Below, piece by piece: positions 1 to 7,069 of a DNA stretch of 8,224 nucleotides (positions are counted from its first letter, which is position 1; every line of letters begins with the position of its first letter). The DNA is from Woeseiaceae bacterium (GTDB lineage Bacteria; Acidobacteriota; Vicinamibacteria; Vicinamibacterales; UBA823). The DNA is taken from positions 32,022-40,245 of the forward strand of contig NZSH01000015.1 of the NCBI GenBank assembly GCA_002696705.1, read 5' to 3'. The position numbers and the translations under genes were made by a program. A model generated the notes under the pieces. The model worked only from the letters and a program-made list of their open reading frames with translations, searched no databases and was not told where the DNA came from.

Positions 1-495
1 CTTGCGGCATTCAAAGGTACACTCATTTTTGTTTCACATGATCGCTATTTCGTTGATCGCTTGGCAACACAGGTTGTCAAAGTCGGCACTGGCGACGTCT
101 TGATTTATCCGGGCAGTTATGAGGAATTTCGGTGGAGTCAGCACGAAAATCAACAACCTAGAAATCAGATTGCTAAAGGCGGATCACGGAAATCCGAACA
201 GGTCAGCGCAGGTAAAAAGCATAAACAAGCCACTGCAAAAAAACGAAGAGCTCAACGCACTGTTGAGACTCAACAGAAACAAATTGCCGATCTTGAGCGA
301 CAGATCTCTGAACTGGAAAAAACCCTTAAGCAACTTGAGTCGACGATGGCCGAACCAGGATTTTATGACGACCTGAAGGAATCTCAGCCCACCATTAACC
401 ATTACCAAACGCTCATGTGGCAAATTGGTGATCTAATGCATCAGTGGGAAGAACTCCAACTCAAGGCAGGTGTCGAACCCGCTGGCGAGTCCTAA
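1..495 (+). CDS. ABC-F family ATP-binding protein, C-terminal part (5' end outside window)
   Basis: This frame is open from base 1 and ends at TAA 493-495, leaving 164 residues of the C-terminus. Residues 7-17 read GTLIFVSHDRYF-like, the switch (H-loop) region of the second ATPase domain with His13; the typical ABC-F ending 'YPGSYEEF' follows near residues 36-43. A Lys-rich linker (about 60-83) leads into a predicted coiled coil (about 80-118) with the AEPGFYDD turn, then a second helix (about 127-154). This matches the C-terminal arm of Uup/YdiF-type ABC-F proteins. ABC-F proteins are soluble twin-ATPase factors that act at the ribosomal E site or, for Uup, in replication/recombination intermediates. 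Walker A, Walker B and the signature motif lie upstream and cannot be seen, so subfamily and role (housekeeping or antibiotic protection) stay open. The gene converges with xerC across 27 bp. Confidence 0.93.
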   Translation, partial: LAAFKGTLIFVSHDRYFVDRLATQVVKVGTGDVLIYPGSYEEFRWSQHENQQPRNQIAKGGSRKSEQVSAGKKHKQATAKKRRAQRTVETQQKQIADLERQISELEKTLKQLESTMAEPGFYDDLKESQPTINHYQTLMWQIGDLMHQWEELQLKAGVEPAGES

Positions 496-522
496 ACTGG
501 CACACCATGAAAACTACACCGT

Positions 523-1470
523 CTAAGCACGAGGGTGCGTTTTCTTATATAAACTAAGCAACTGGGCTGCATTGACATGCGTATACCTCTGCGTTGTACT
601 GAGCCGCGCATGTCCTAGCAGTTCTTGAATAGCCCGTAGATCGGCTCCGCGTTCGAGTAAGTGGGTCGCAAACGAATGCCGGAGCGCATGCGGACTGATA
701 CCTAACCGATCGCCGCACTCAGAAACGTATCGACGGACCAAACGATCGACGCTCCTAGTGGACAACCGCCCTCCTCGATAATTGAGAAATAACGGATTGT
801 TTCGGCGCCGTGCAAGATTAATAACCGAAGGGCTTGTCCCCTGTTTAGAATTAATGCCAGCAATTAGTGTCGTTCTGTCTTTTAGATAAGCTCGGATAGC
901 AGCAGCGGCACTCCGATGAAACGGCACTTCACGCTCTCTTCCTCCTTTTCCCTGCACACGAACCAATCGACCATTAAGATCGATATCTTCAAGATCTAGA
1001 CTCACGAGTTCGCTCAAGCGGAGCCCGGAAGCGTAGAACAACTCAAGGATAGCCTTGTCTCGTCGGCCCAAAGGCTGAGTCGCGTCTGGCATACTCAACA
1101 ACCGTTCTACTTCACCCACTTCAAGATGAGCGGGAATCTTATGTTCAAGTTTGGGTGTCCCAACCAATGCGCCAGGGTCACCAGCAATTTTCCCCTCAAG
1201 TCTGAGATATCGACCAAAGACGCGTATGGCTGCCAATTTTCTGGCTGAAGAAGAGCGTGAGACGCCTCGGCGATAGAGTTCAGCCATGAAAGCCCTTACC
1301 GCTAGATCCTCGAACTCGCTGACCGGAACCGAAGACGATTTTCGCCCCAGTTGAACTGCCAAGAATTCAATGAATTGGGATAGATCGCTCTCATAGGCAC
1401 GTACAGTGTGCACTGATACGTTACGGTTCAACCGTAAATGCTCAAGAAATGAGTGCAGGTGGTTGTACAT
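523..1470 (-). CDS. xerC: tyrosine recombinase XerC
   Basis: A 315-residue site-specific tyrosine recombinase, close to the usual length of about 300. The N-terminal core-binding (SAM-like) domain spans about residues 1-95 and the catalytic domain about 115-305. All catalytic residues are visible: Arg151 in ASGLRLSEL, Lys175 in QGKGGRERE, His261 and Arg264 in HALRHSF, His287 in LLGHARLSTTQ and nucleophile Tyr296 in RYTHV. XerC acts with a partner (XerD) at dif sites to resolve chromosome dimers before division; no dif site is apparent here. The ATG at 1470 is secure because an in-frame TAA lies directly before it, and GGAAAG at 1478-1483 is a plausible ribosome binding site. The start lies inside the 3' end of trmFO (29-bp overlap), which suggests translational coupling. 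A loop around residues 203-224 makes it slightly longer than E. coli XerC. Assignment as XerC rather than XerD rests mainly on the trmFO neighbourhood. Confidence 0.94.
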   Translation of the reverse strand: MYNHLHSFLEHLRLNRNVSVHTVRAYESDLSQFIEFLAVQLGRKSSSVPVSEFEDLAVRAFMAELYRRGVSRSSSARKLAAIRVFGRYLRLEGKIAGDPGALVGTPKLEHKIPAHLEVGEVERLLSMPDATQPLGRRDKAILELFYASGLRLSELVSLDLEDIDLNGRLVRVQGKGGREREVPFHRSAAAAIRAYLKDRTTLIAGINSKQGTSPSVINLARRRNNPLFLNYRGGRLSTRSVDRLVRRYVSECGDRLGISPHALRHSFATHLLERGADLRAIQELLGHARLSTTQRYTHVNAAQLLSLYKKTHPRA

Positions 1471-2836
1471 TTACTTGCTTTCCATTATCTTGACACCAGA
1501 TAGACAAATCATCCAACGCACGTTCAGCCATAGCCTGGCGACGCATTGATCGGCGCCGCGGCCCATTAATGAGCGGCGGTAATAACCCAAAAGTCATATT
1601 GGTAGGTTGATAGTTTCTCGAATCAGCGTGGGCAACATAGTAAGCCAATGCACCCAATGAAGTGGTACGCGGTAGGATACGGGGAACCTGACCATGACAG
1701 AGTGCCACAGCATTAAGTCCCGCAATCAAGCCTGAGGCTGCACTTTCTACGTAGCCTTCCACTCCCGATATCTGTCCAGCAAAGAACAAGTCAGCACGAC
1801 GCCGTGTTTGCCAAGTCTCCTGCAACACACTTGGAGCATTAATGTAAGTATTGCGATGAATCATACCGAAACGAACAAACTTTGCATTCGTAAGACCCGG
1901 AATAAGTCGGAGCACTCGCTCCTGTTCTGCCCACTTCAACTGTGTCTGAAACCCAACCAAACTGAAATGGTCAGCAGCCAAATTGTCTTGACGTAGTTGA
2001 ACCACGGCATAGGGCTCCCGACTGGTATGAGGATCGACCAAGCCAATCGGCTTCATCGGGCCAAATCGCAATGTGTCGATCCCGCGACTAGCCATTACCT
2101 CAATTGGTAGGCAGCCCTCGAAAAATTTCGTGTTGTCAAAATCATGAATCGCCGCTACTTCAGCGCTCTGAACAGACTCCACAAATTTAATGTACTCTTC
2201 GCGAGTGAGCGGGCAATTCAAATAATCACCCCTGACTTGATCAGAATCAGACAACAAAGTCCTGTCGTTTTTATCAACTTCTCGATCCCATCGTGAAGCT
2301 CGGAATGCTACGGTTTGATCGATTGAGTCGGCAAGAACGATGGGACTGATCGCGTCATAAAAATACAAATGGTCTGTGCCCACAAACGTGGCGATCTCGT
2401 CTGAAAGCGAGGCTGACGTCAGAGGCCCAGTAGCAATTATTACAGGTTCCAATGGATCGCAAGGCGGAGGGATCTCATGAATCTCCTTGCGTTGGATCGT
2501 TACCAGTGGATGAGCCTCAAGTGCGGACGTCATCTGATCGGCAAATTGTGTCCGATCTACTGCTAGAGCCGTCCCTGCTGGCACACTTGTTTGATCCCCG
2601 ATCTTCATCACTAGTGACTTAAGTTGCCGCATCTCTGCCTTCAAGAGACCGACTGCGTTTGTAAGTGTGTCTCCCCGGAATGAATTACTACAGACCAGTT
2701 CTGCCAAACGGTCCGTTTGATGGACTGCCGTGGCCTGCTCGGGCCGCATTTCATAGAGGCACACCTCAACGCCAAGCGAGGCAGCTTGCCAGGCGGCTTC
2801 GCTCCCCGCCAGTCCACCACCAATAATATGAATCAT
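1442..2836 (-). CDS. trmFO: methylenetetrahydrofolate--tRNA-(uracil-5-)-methyltransferase TrmFO
   Basis: A 464-residue FAD/NAD(P)H-dependent enzyme that methylates U54 of the tRNA T-loop to m5U, using 5,10-methylenetetrahydrofolate as carbon donor. The N-terminal Rossmann FAD motif IIGGGLAGSEAAW starts at residue 3. LVCSNSFRGD (Cys49) and FEGCLPIEVMASRG (Cys242) carry the two cysteines that match the functional pair in Bacillus subtilis TrmFO (Cys53/Cys226). Downstream blocks include RFGPMKPIGL, VGFQTQLKW, FAGQISGVEGYVESAASG and the C-terminal NMTFGLLPP. I chose ATG 2836 over an in-frame TTG at 2857 because it places the FAD motif at the protein's extreme N-terminus, as in the family; neither start has a good Shine-Dalgarno. 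The protein is about 30 residues longer than B. subtilis TrmFO, partly from an insertion near residues 185-203 just before DYLNCPLT. It lies between topA (87 bp upstream) and xerC (29-bp overlap) and is probably cotranscribed with them. Confidence 0.96.
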   Translation of the reverse strand: MIHIIGGGLAGSEAAWQAASLGVEVCLYEMRPEQATAVHQTDRLAELVCSNSFRGDTLTNAVGLLKAEMRQLKSLVMKIGDQTSVPAGTALAVDRTQFADQMTSALEAHPLVTIQRKEIHEIPPPCDPLEPVIIATGPLTSASLSDEIATFVGTDHLYFYDAISPIVLADSIDQTVAFRASRWDREVDKNDRTLLSDSDQVRGDYLNCPLTREEYIKFVESVQSAEVAAIHDFDNTKFFEGCLPIEVMASRGIDTLRFGPMKPIGLVDPHTSREPYAVVQLRQDNLAADHFSLVGFQTQLKWAEQERVLRLIPGLTNAKFVRFGMIHRNTYINAPSVLQETWQTRRRADLFFAGQISGVEGYVESAASGLIAGLNAVALCHGQVPRILPRTTSLGALAYYVAHADSRNYQPTNMTFGLLPPLINGPRRRSMRRQAMAERALDDLSIWCQDNGKQVNVQPPALIS

Positions 2837-2923
2837 GATCTGTTGGAAAGTAATCAATCAACTCGAAGCGGCAGGATAATCCCACCTCGATCTGTATGCG
2901 CTCTCAGCTTGCGATGTTACCCT

Positions 2924-5335
2924 TTAGACCGCAGCAAGCTCTTCACTTCTGATGTAATCACACTCGTCGTTGTCGCAAAACACTTGACGGCCGTGACGCT
3001 TCGTGGTTTTTTCAACAAGGTACTCACGCTTGCACTTCGGGCAGGCTTCGGCGAGAGGTCGCTTCCACAGCGTGAAGTCGCAATCAGGATAATTACTACA
3101 GCCAAAGAATGGAATATTTCGGCGCGTCTTGCGCTCAACTATGTCCCCGCCATCTTTTGGACAACTCACACCAGTGCTTTTGAGTTTCACATACTTACAA
3201 GTCGGATAGCTGCTGCAGGCTGTAAATTCGCCGAAACGACCCTGCTTAATAACTAGTTGCGACTCACACTTCGGGCACTTTTCCTCGAGCAACTGATCAG
3301 GTTTCGCCGCGGAAAGACCCTGCTTGGTTTCAATAATCTTCCGGGTAGTTTTGCAATCGGGATAGCCCGAACACGCCAGAAACTGACCAAACCGGCCACG
3401 TTTCACAACCATTGGTTTGCCACAATTCTCGCAGTTTTCGGCCTCTTCATCCTGACTTGGCTCGGTAGTCTCTAATTCACGTGTGTTCTCACAATCGGGG
3501 TACGCACTACACGCGAGAAACATCCCAAAACGACCGACCTTAATGATCATCGGGGCTTTACACTTGTCACAGGTTTCATCACTCGGCAGGCCCTTAACTT
3601 TAATATTGGGCATAGCCTTCTTTGCCTGTTCGAGATCCTTTTCAAATTTTTTGTAAAAGCTCGCAATCGTGCCTTGATAATCGGCGTCGCCACCCTCAAT
3701 CTTATCGAGACTCTCTTCCAAAGCCTTGGTGTACTCGACGTCGAGAATGTCGTTAAAACTCTTTAAGAGTAGCTCCGTAACAAGCCGCCCAAGACGTGTT
3801 GGCTTAAATCGACCCTCGATCTTTGCGACGTACTCACGGCTTTGAAGTACGCCAATGATCGCAGCATAGGTGCTCGGTCTCCCAATGCCGTTTTCTTCGA
3901 GTTCCTTGACCAGCATTGCTTCGCTGAAACGGGGTCTGGGCTGCGTAAATTTTTGCTCAGATCTCGTTGCTTTGAGAGACAGCGTGTCACCCTTATTCAA
4001 TGCTGGTAACAAGCCCTTGGTGTGTTCGTCGTCTTCGCGCGTGCCCTCTTGATCTCCTGGACCGTCACTGTTGTCTTCCACGTCCTTTGAATATGCCGAG
4101 AGCCATCCTTTAAACTTGAGCACGGAACCTTTAATCCGAAACGTATAGATACCAGCGTTGATATCCACCGTGGTGTCGTCAAAAATGGCTGGAAGCATCT
4201 GCGACGCCACAAATCGATTCCAGATAATGCGATAGATGTAAAACTGCTCCTTCGTCAGGTGTGGTTTTACTCGATCTGGATCGTATTCCATCGAAGTCGG
4301 CCGGATCGCCTCATGCGCGTCTTGTGCGCCTTTTTTTGCGCGATAAATATTGGGCTTTGCTGGCAGGTATGCCTCACCGAAGGCACTCTGAATATGTTCA
4401 CGCACATCCGTTAAGGCTTGATCTGATACCCGCGTCGAGTCGGTGCGCATATACGTAATCAAGCCGACTGCATCTTCGCCAGGTAGCTCTATACCTTCGT
4501 AGAGTTGCTGCGCGATCATCATGGTCCGCTTTACTGGCATCTGCGAAGCTTGCTGCAACTTACTTGTAATGTACGGTGGCGCCGCCTGCTTTTTCCTAGC
4601 CTTAGTCCCGACAGTATCAACAATAAAAGATTCATTTGTAACTGCCTCAACAATCGTCTTTGATTCAGCTTCATTGAGAACCTTGACAGTTTTACCGTTT
4701 TTCTTCTGTAGTTTCGCCTCAAATTCCGGCGGGACTGGACCAATAAGATTCGCAAAGATGTGCCAATACTCTTCGGGGTTGAATTGTTCAATCTCGTGCT
4801 CACGATCGCACACGAGTTTAAGCGCGATCGATTGAACGCGGCCAGCACTAAGACCACGACGCACCTTATCCCACAGTAAGGGACTCAGTTTGTACCCAAC
4901 GAGACGATCAAGAACACGCCGTGCTTGTTGCGCGTCCACCATCCGTTGATCGATTTCTACCGGATGTTTGAGTGCATCCACTATCGCTTTTTTGGTGATT
5001 TCGTTAAACATCAAACGATGCACGGAACGCTTCTTGCCTCCAAGTTCAGCCGCTAAGTGCCAGCCGATCGCTTCACCTTCACGATCGGGGTCCGTCGCCA
5101 CATAAATGTCAGTAGCTACCTTTGCGGCTGCACGAAGCTCCTTGATGACTTTTTTCCGGGCCGGAATCGGCTCATAAACCGGTGTAAAAGCTTCATCCAC
5201 GTCCACGCCAAGCTTACTCTTCGGTAAGTCGCGGATGTGTCCCATTGAAGCGACGACCTTGTAACTCTTGCCTAGATATTTATTGATGGTCTTCGCCTTA
5301 GCCGGCGATTCCACCACAACGAGTGATTTAGCCAT
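2924..5335 (-). CDS. topA: DNA topoisomerase I (type IA)
   Basis: An 803-residue bacterial topoisomerase I, which relaxes negatively supercoiled DNA through a transient 5'-phosphotyrosine link. The Toprim domain comes first, with Glu9 in VVVESPAKAK and the metal-binding DxDxE as Asp82, Asp84 and Glu86 (ATDPDREGEA). The catalytic Tyr295 is in GLITYMRTDSTRVS. The FSEAMLVKELEENGIGRPSTY block is intact, and an acidic Asp/Glu/Gly-rich insert lies near residues 418-441. The C-terminus has five zinc-ribbon repeats (about 589-615, 635-661, 687-713, 725-752, 765-792). The first three have the GRFG core. The fourth has one cysteine in its first knuckle (CPKDGG) instead of two. I chose ATG 5335, giving the conserved MAKSLVVVESP start, over an in-frame GTG at 5350. 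No strong ribosome binding site is visible. It is the first gene of the leftward block. Confidence 0.98.
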   Translation of the reverse strand: MAKSLVVVESPAKAKTINKYLGKSYKVVASMGHIRDLPKSKLGVDVDEAFTPVYEPIPARKKVIKELRAAAKVATDIYVATDPDREGEAIGWHLAAELGGKKRSVHRLMFNEITKKAIVDALKHPVEIDQRMVDAQQARRVLDRLVGYKLSPLLWDKVRRGLSAGRVQSIALKLVCDREHEIEQFNPEEYWHIFANLIGPVPPEFEAKLQKKNGKTVKVLNEAESKTIVEAVTNESFIVDTVGTKARKKQAAPPYITSKLQQASQMPVKRTMMIAQQLYEGIELPGEDAVGLITYMRTDSTRVSDQALTDVREHIQSAFGEAYLPAKPNIYRAKKGAQDAHEAIRPTSMEYDPDRVKPHLTKEQFYIYRIIWNRFVASQMLPAIFDDTTVDINAGIYTFRIKGSVLKFKGWLSAYSKDVEDNSDGPGDQEGTREDDEHTKGLLPALNKGDTLSLKATRSEQKFTQPRPRFSEAMLVKELEENGIGRPSTYAAIIGVLQSREYVAKIEGRFKPTRLGRLVTELLLKSFNDILDVEYTKALEESLDKIEGGDADYQGTIASFYKKFEKDLEQAKKAMPNIKVKGLPSDETCDKCKAPMIIKVGRFGMFLACSAYPDCENTRELETTEPSQDEEAENCENCGKPMVVKRGRFGQFLACSGYPDCKTTRKIIETKQGLSAAKPDQLLEEKCPKCESQLVIKQGRFGEFTACSSYPTCKYVKLKSTGVSCPKDGGDIVERKTRRNIPFFGCSNYPDCDFTLWKRPLAEACPKCKREYLVEKTTKRHGRQVFCDNDECDYIRSEELAAV

Positions 5336-5406
5336 AAGTCTTATATTCACGAAAATCGGCGTGAAAGTTATGACACACCGACTACGTTTCTAGCAAATAC
5401 GTTACC

Positions 5407-5412
5407 ATTATC
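5407..5412 (-). promoter_or_regulatory. candidate -10 box for topA
   Basis: Read leftward the sequence is GATAAT, five of six matches to TATAAT, about 72 nt upstream of the topA ATG. No good -35 hexamer lies at 16-18 bp, so this is only a weak candidate for the promoter of the topA-trmFO-xerC block. Confidence 0.25.
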
Positions 5413-5466
5413 CAATCAGCAGAACGAAACCAGCCAGTTCAAGAACTTCCCACCGCCATACTGCGT

Positions 5467-5497
5467 TTAAGGCCAAAACATTAAGCAAAACCTTAAT
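5467..5497. repeat. nested short inverted repeats
   Basis: TTAAGG (5467-5472) pairs with CCTTAA (5491-5496), and ATTAAG (5480-5485) pairs with CTTAAT (5492-5497). The two pairings share the right arm and are mutually exclusive. CAAAAC also occurs twice (5474-5479, 5486-5491). This is AT-rich sequence, so chance is a real possibility. Confidence 0.4.
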
Positions 5498-5671
5498 CTG
5501 AGCCCACCCCAAATAAATTTCAGGCTTCTTCATAGATCATCGACCACTTGCACTAGAACCTTTGCTCTAATATCAAAATCACGTAATTTCTCCAATATTA
5601 AGAACTCTTCTAGCAATCCTAGGGCGACAAGCCCAGAACTTCATCCCATTGGTTTGAGCTAGAAGTGAAGG

Positions 5672-5731
5672 CACCCTGCTAAATCCATCACCTTCTTGGT
5701 GATAGACCACAGTTGAGCGAATCACCCTGCT
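5672..5731 (+). repeat. direct repeat CACCCTGCT, two copies
   Basis: CACCCTGCT occurs at 5672-5680 and 5723-5731, 51 bp apart. The core CACCCTG recurs inverted at 5764-5770. Three copies of the heptamer within 100 bp, just upstream of a gene start, is the pattern of a binding-site array, but no regulator is identified. Confidence 0.5.
5687..5703. repeat. perfect 6-bp inverted repeat with 5-nt loop
   Basis: ATCACC (5687-5692) and GGTGAT (5698-5703) flank TTCTT. The hairpin could form on either strand, but no T-run follows on either side, so it does not look like an intrinsic terminator. It could be an operator or simply chance. Confidence 0.5.
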
Positions 5732-5770
5732 TGCACTAGCACGTACCCATAGTTATAGTGAGCCAGGGTG
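5723..5770. repeat. interrupted inverted repeat upstream of the TPR gene
   Basis: CACCCTG (5723-5729) pairs with CAGGGTG (5764-5770), and inside it CACTA (5734-5738) pairs with TAGTG (5756-5760). Small bulges separate the two arms (CTTG against AGC), and the loop is 17 nt. About 12-14 base pairs can form. It overlaps the candidate promoter at 5731-5759, so a DNA operator role is as plausible as an RNA hairpin. Confidence 0.5.
5731..5759 (+). promoter_or_regulatory. candidate promoter for TPR-lipoprotein unit
   Basis: TTGCAC (5731-5736) is separated by 17 bp from TATAGT (5754-5759). The -10 matches five of six consensus bases and the -35 only the TTG half. Transcription would start near 5766, about 85 nt before the TTG start codon. 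The promoter lies within an inverted repeat, which suggests regulation. Confidence 0.4.
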
Positions 5771-5833
5771 GTTATGGATAAGTCGTTGATCCACCAACAA
5801 ATTATGTAAGAACCGCCCGTAACTAATTCCCGC

Positions 5834-5842
5834 AAGGAAGGA
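5834..5842 (+). promoter_or_regulatory. strong ribosome binding site deciding a TTG start
   Basis: AAGGAAGGA lies 7 nt before TTG 5850. An in-frame TAA at 5820 limits the start choices to this TTG and ATG 5868; only the TTG has a Shine-Dalgarno at a normal distance. Confidence 0.7.
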
Positions 5843-5849
5843 TTTCCCA

Positions 5850-6197
5850 TTGACGATAAGGCAGGGCATGCTGTCGGTAGGCTTCATGCTGTTACTTTGC
5901 ACTTTAGAGGTGCAGGCCGATGATCGGTCAGATGCTAAACAACAAGTGGAATTTGGTATCACAGTGGCCGAGCGAGGATTATGGCGGGAAGCCACTTATC
6001 GGTGGCAACGCGCTGTCGCCATCGACCCGACCTATGCGGCCGCATGGAATAACCTCGCCGTGGCACACGAACACGAAGGCGAGTTTGAATCAGCTCGTGA
6101 AGCTTATGAGCGTGCGCTGGCATTGGAACCAAACAACCTCTCGATCCAACAGAATTACGAACTGTTCAGGGAAATTAATGACCGCACTCAACCGTAA
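5850..6197 (+). CDS. small secreted tetratricopeptide-repeat protein
   Basis: A 115-residue protein with a probable signal peptide. A short basic start (Arg4) precedes a hydrophobic core at about residues 7-17, with a likely signal peptidase I site after VQA (residue 23). The cysteine at 17 lacks a small residue before it, so a lipoprotein signal is unlikely. The mature part holds two TPR motifs at about 29-62 and 63-96. The second is close to consensus (WNNLAVA, GEFESAREAYERAL, LEPNN), and a capping helix follows. TPRs bind protein partners; the natural candidate is the overlapping downstream lipoprotein. The TTG start is supported by AAGGAAGGA 7 nt upstream. If the start were ATG 5868 instead, the signal peptide would lose its basic end. 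The gene overlaps the next one by 20 bp. No specific family name is recognised. Confidence 0.85.
   Translation: MTIRQGMLSVGFMLLLCTLEVQADDRSDAKQQVEFGITVAERGLWREATYRWQRAVAIDPTYAAAWNNLAVAHEHEGEFESAREAYERALALEPNNLSIQQNYELFREINDRTQP
6168..6172 (+). promoter_or_regulatory. ribosome binding site inside the TPR gene
   Basis: AGGGA lies 5 nt before ATG 6178, within the last codons of the TPR gene. It decides the lipoprotein start against upstream in-frame starts and supports coupled translation of the pair. Confidence 0.6.
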
Positions 6198-6960
6198 TAA
6201 GCTCCTACTTAGCCTTACACTTGTTTGGTTCGCTAGTGGATGCGTCACGTCCTCACTGTCAGAAGTGATGATCGAAACACCCATTAAACCAAAACTGGAC
6301 GTGAGTTCATTTGAGCGGGTGCTGGTGGCAGGCTTTGTGGCCGGTGGTAGCCAGGAACTGAATGCGAATCTCGAAACAGTCCGATTGCTTAGAAGTCAAC
6401 TGCGCATCCAAGACGCTATGCAGGTTGTAGACGCAAACACTCTCCTGCTTAACGAGCTAGTTGAACAACAGATTGCGACAACCCGACGGACTCTCGGGGA
6501 ATCGATACCACTTTTACCGCCCGATGAGATCACTGAAGAACAGGATTTTATAGCTTACGAACGCGTATTTACTGATGCAGACTTTTGGCAACGCCTAGGT
6601 AAAGAACATCGGAATCCTCTCATCATCACTGGTACGGTTCTATTTCGCCCGCAGGCGCGCACGGGCTTCGTAACTAGAGAACAAGAAACCTATGACGCCT
6701 TCGGTCGCCGACAAGTGCAACCAACTAGAACCTACAGTGAGCGACAAGGATTTGTTTTAAGTCCGAAATTTATTTTCATAGACGGCCAGACAGGAACAGT
6801 CATCTATACCGAGTCTCACCGAGAAGAAATTTTGTATGACTCACAACAGAACACACCTCCACTGTCAGGGTTTTTTGAGTTAATGGATCGTATAATTCCA
6901 ACTTTTCTCAGTTCTATGAGCACTCAGACAATTCGTGGATCACGAACATTGCTTAGATAA
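6178..6960 (+). CDS. uncharacterised lipoprotein, possible CsgG/LpoB-like fold
   Basis: A 260-residue protein beginning MTALNRNK, with a basic n-region, a hydrophobic stretch (residues 9-18) and a lipobox ending at ASGC, so Cys22 is the likely lipidated residue. The mature part starts with a Ser/Thr/Pro-rich tether (about 23-44). FERVLVAGFVAGG (45-57), a helix with ETVRLLRSQL, PLIITGTVLFRP (147-158), a polar segment of Arg/Gln/Thr (159-189) and GFVLSPKFIFIDGQTGTVIY (191-210) follow. This order of strand, helix, 'G-T-V' strand and 'D-G-x-T-G' hairpin resembles CsgG/LpoB/TolB-N-like envelope lipoproteins, but that is inference, not a recognised family. ATG 6178 is chosen because it has AGGGA at 6168-6172 and gives the lipoprotein signal; the same frame stays open further upstream, but that extension is out-of-frame TPR coding sequence. 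The 20-bp overlap suggests translational coupling. Confidence 0.85.
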   Translation: MTALNRNKLLLSLTLVWFASGCVTSSLSEVMIETPIKPKLDVSSFERVLVAGFVAGGSQELNANLETVRLLRSQLRIQDAMQVVDANTLLLNELVEQQIATTRRTLGESIPLLPPDEITEEQDFIAYERVFTDADFWQRLGKEHRNPLIITGTVLFRPQARTGFVTREQETYDAFGRRQVQPTRTYSERQGFVLSPKFIFIDGQTGTVIYTESHREEILYDSQQNTPPLSGFFELMDRIIPTFLSSMSTQTIRGSRTLLR

Positions 6961-6984
6961 TATTGAATGGCAGCAGCAAAACGC

Positions 6985-7018
6985 CGGCGGATTTGAACAG
7001 GCAATTAGCCACCGTTTT
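6985..7018 (+). terminator. weak candidate terminator after the lipoprotein gene
   Basis: CGGCGG (6985-6990) can pair with CCACCG (7009-7014) with one mismatch, followed directly by TTTT (7015-7018). An alternative pairing uses AAAACG (6978-6983) with CGTTTT (7013-7018). The stem is short, the loop long and the T-run only four bases, so confidence is low. Confidence 0.25.
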
Positions 7019-7069
7019 ACGAAAGGGACCTTAGCAAGTCGTGCTCATGACTGCGTTGCACCTGATTAA

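Larger units (their letters stand above)
5547..5739 (+). repeat. direct repeat CTTGCACTAG, two copies
   Basis: CTTGCACTAG occurs at 5547-5556 and 5730-5739. After one mismatch both copies continue with AC. In each copy the TTGCAC part lies 17 bp before a -10-like hexamer (TATCAA at 5571-5576, TATAGT at 5754-5759), so the repeat may mark two -35-like elements. Confidence 0.5.
5336..5849. other. gene-free divergent intergenic region
   Basis: About 514 bp between the diverging topA and TPR-protein genes. It is AT-richer than its flanks, and no frame on either strand looks coding by length or family resemblance. It holds a candidate leftward -10 for topA, a candidate rightward promoter, several short inverted repeats (5467-5497, 5687-5703, 5723-5770) and two direct-repeat pairs (10-mer CTTGCACTAG and 9-mer CACCCTGCT), listed separately. 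dprA, often found upstream of topA in other phyla, is absent. I see no tRNA or recognisable structured RNA family. Confidence 0.8.

Noticed and set aside
527..545. Hairpin GCAC-GAGG-GTGC followed by GTTTTCTT, a possible terminator for the ABC-F gene
   Set aside because: The stem is only 4 bp and lies in the 3' end of xerC coding sequence; too weak to list as a terminator.
2837..2857. TTG start giving TrmFO seven more residues
   Set aside because: No Shine-Dalgarno is visible, and the family starts immediately before the FAD motif, which ATG 2836 provides.
2717..3256. A 179-codon open frame on the + strand
   Set aside because: It lies antisense to the 5' end of trmFO and the zinc-ribbon part of topA, both certain genes; its translation resembles no family and it has no ribosome binding site.
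5336..5350. GTG start giving TopA five more residues
   Set aside because: ATG 5335 yields the conserved MAKSLVVVESP start, and the GTG has no ribosome binding site.
5753..5995. An 80-codon open frame on the - strand in the intergenic region
   Set aside because: It is antisense to the signal peptide and first TPR of the secreted protein, with no family resemblance or ribosome binding site.
5920..6177. N-terminal extension of the lipoprotein frame
   Set aside because: These codons are the TPR gene read in another frame. The extension hides the lipoprotein signal, and a ribosome binding site precedes ATG 6178.
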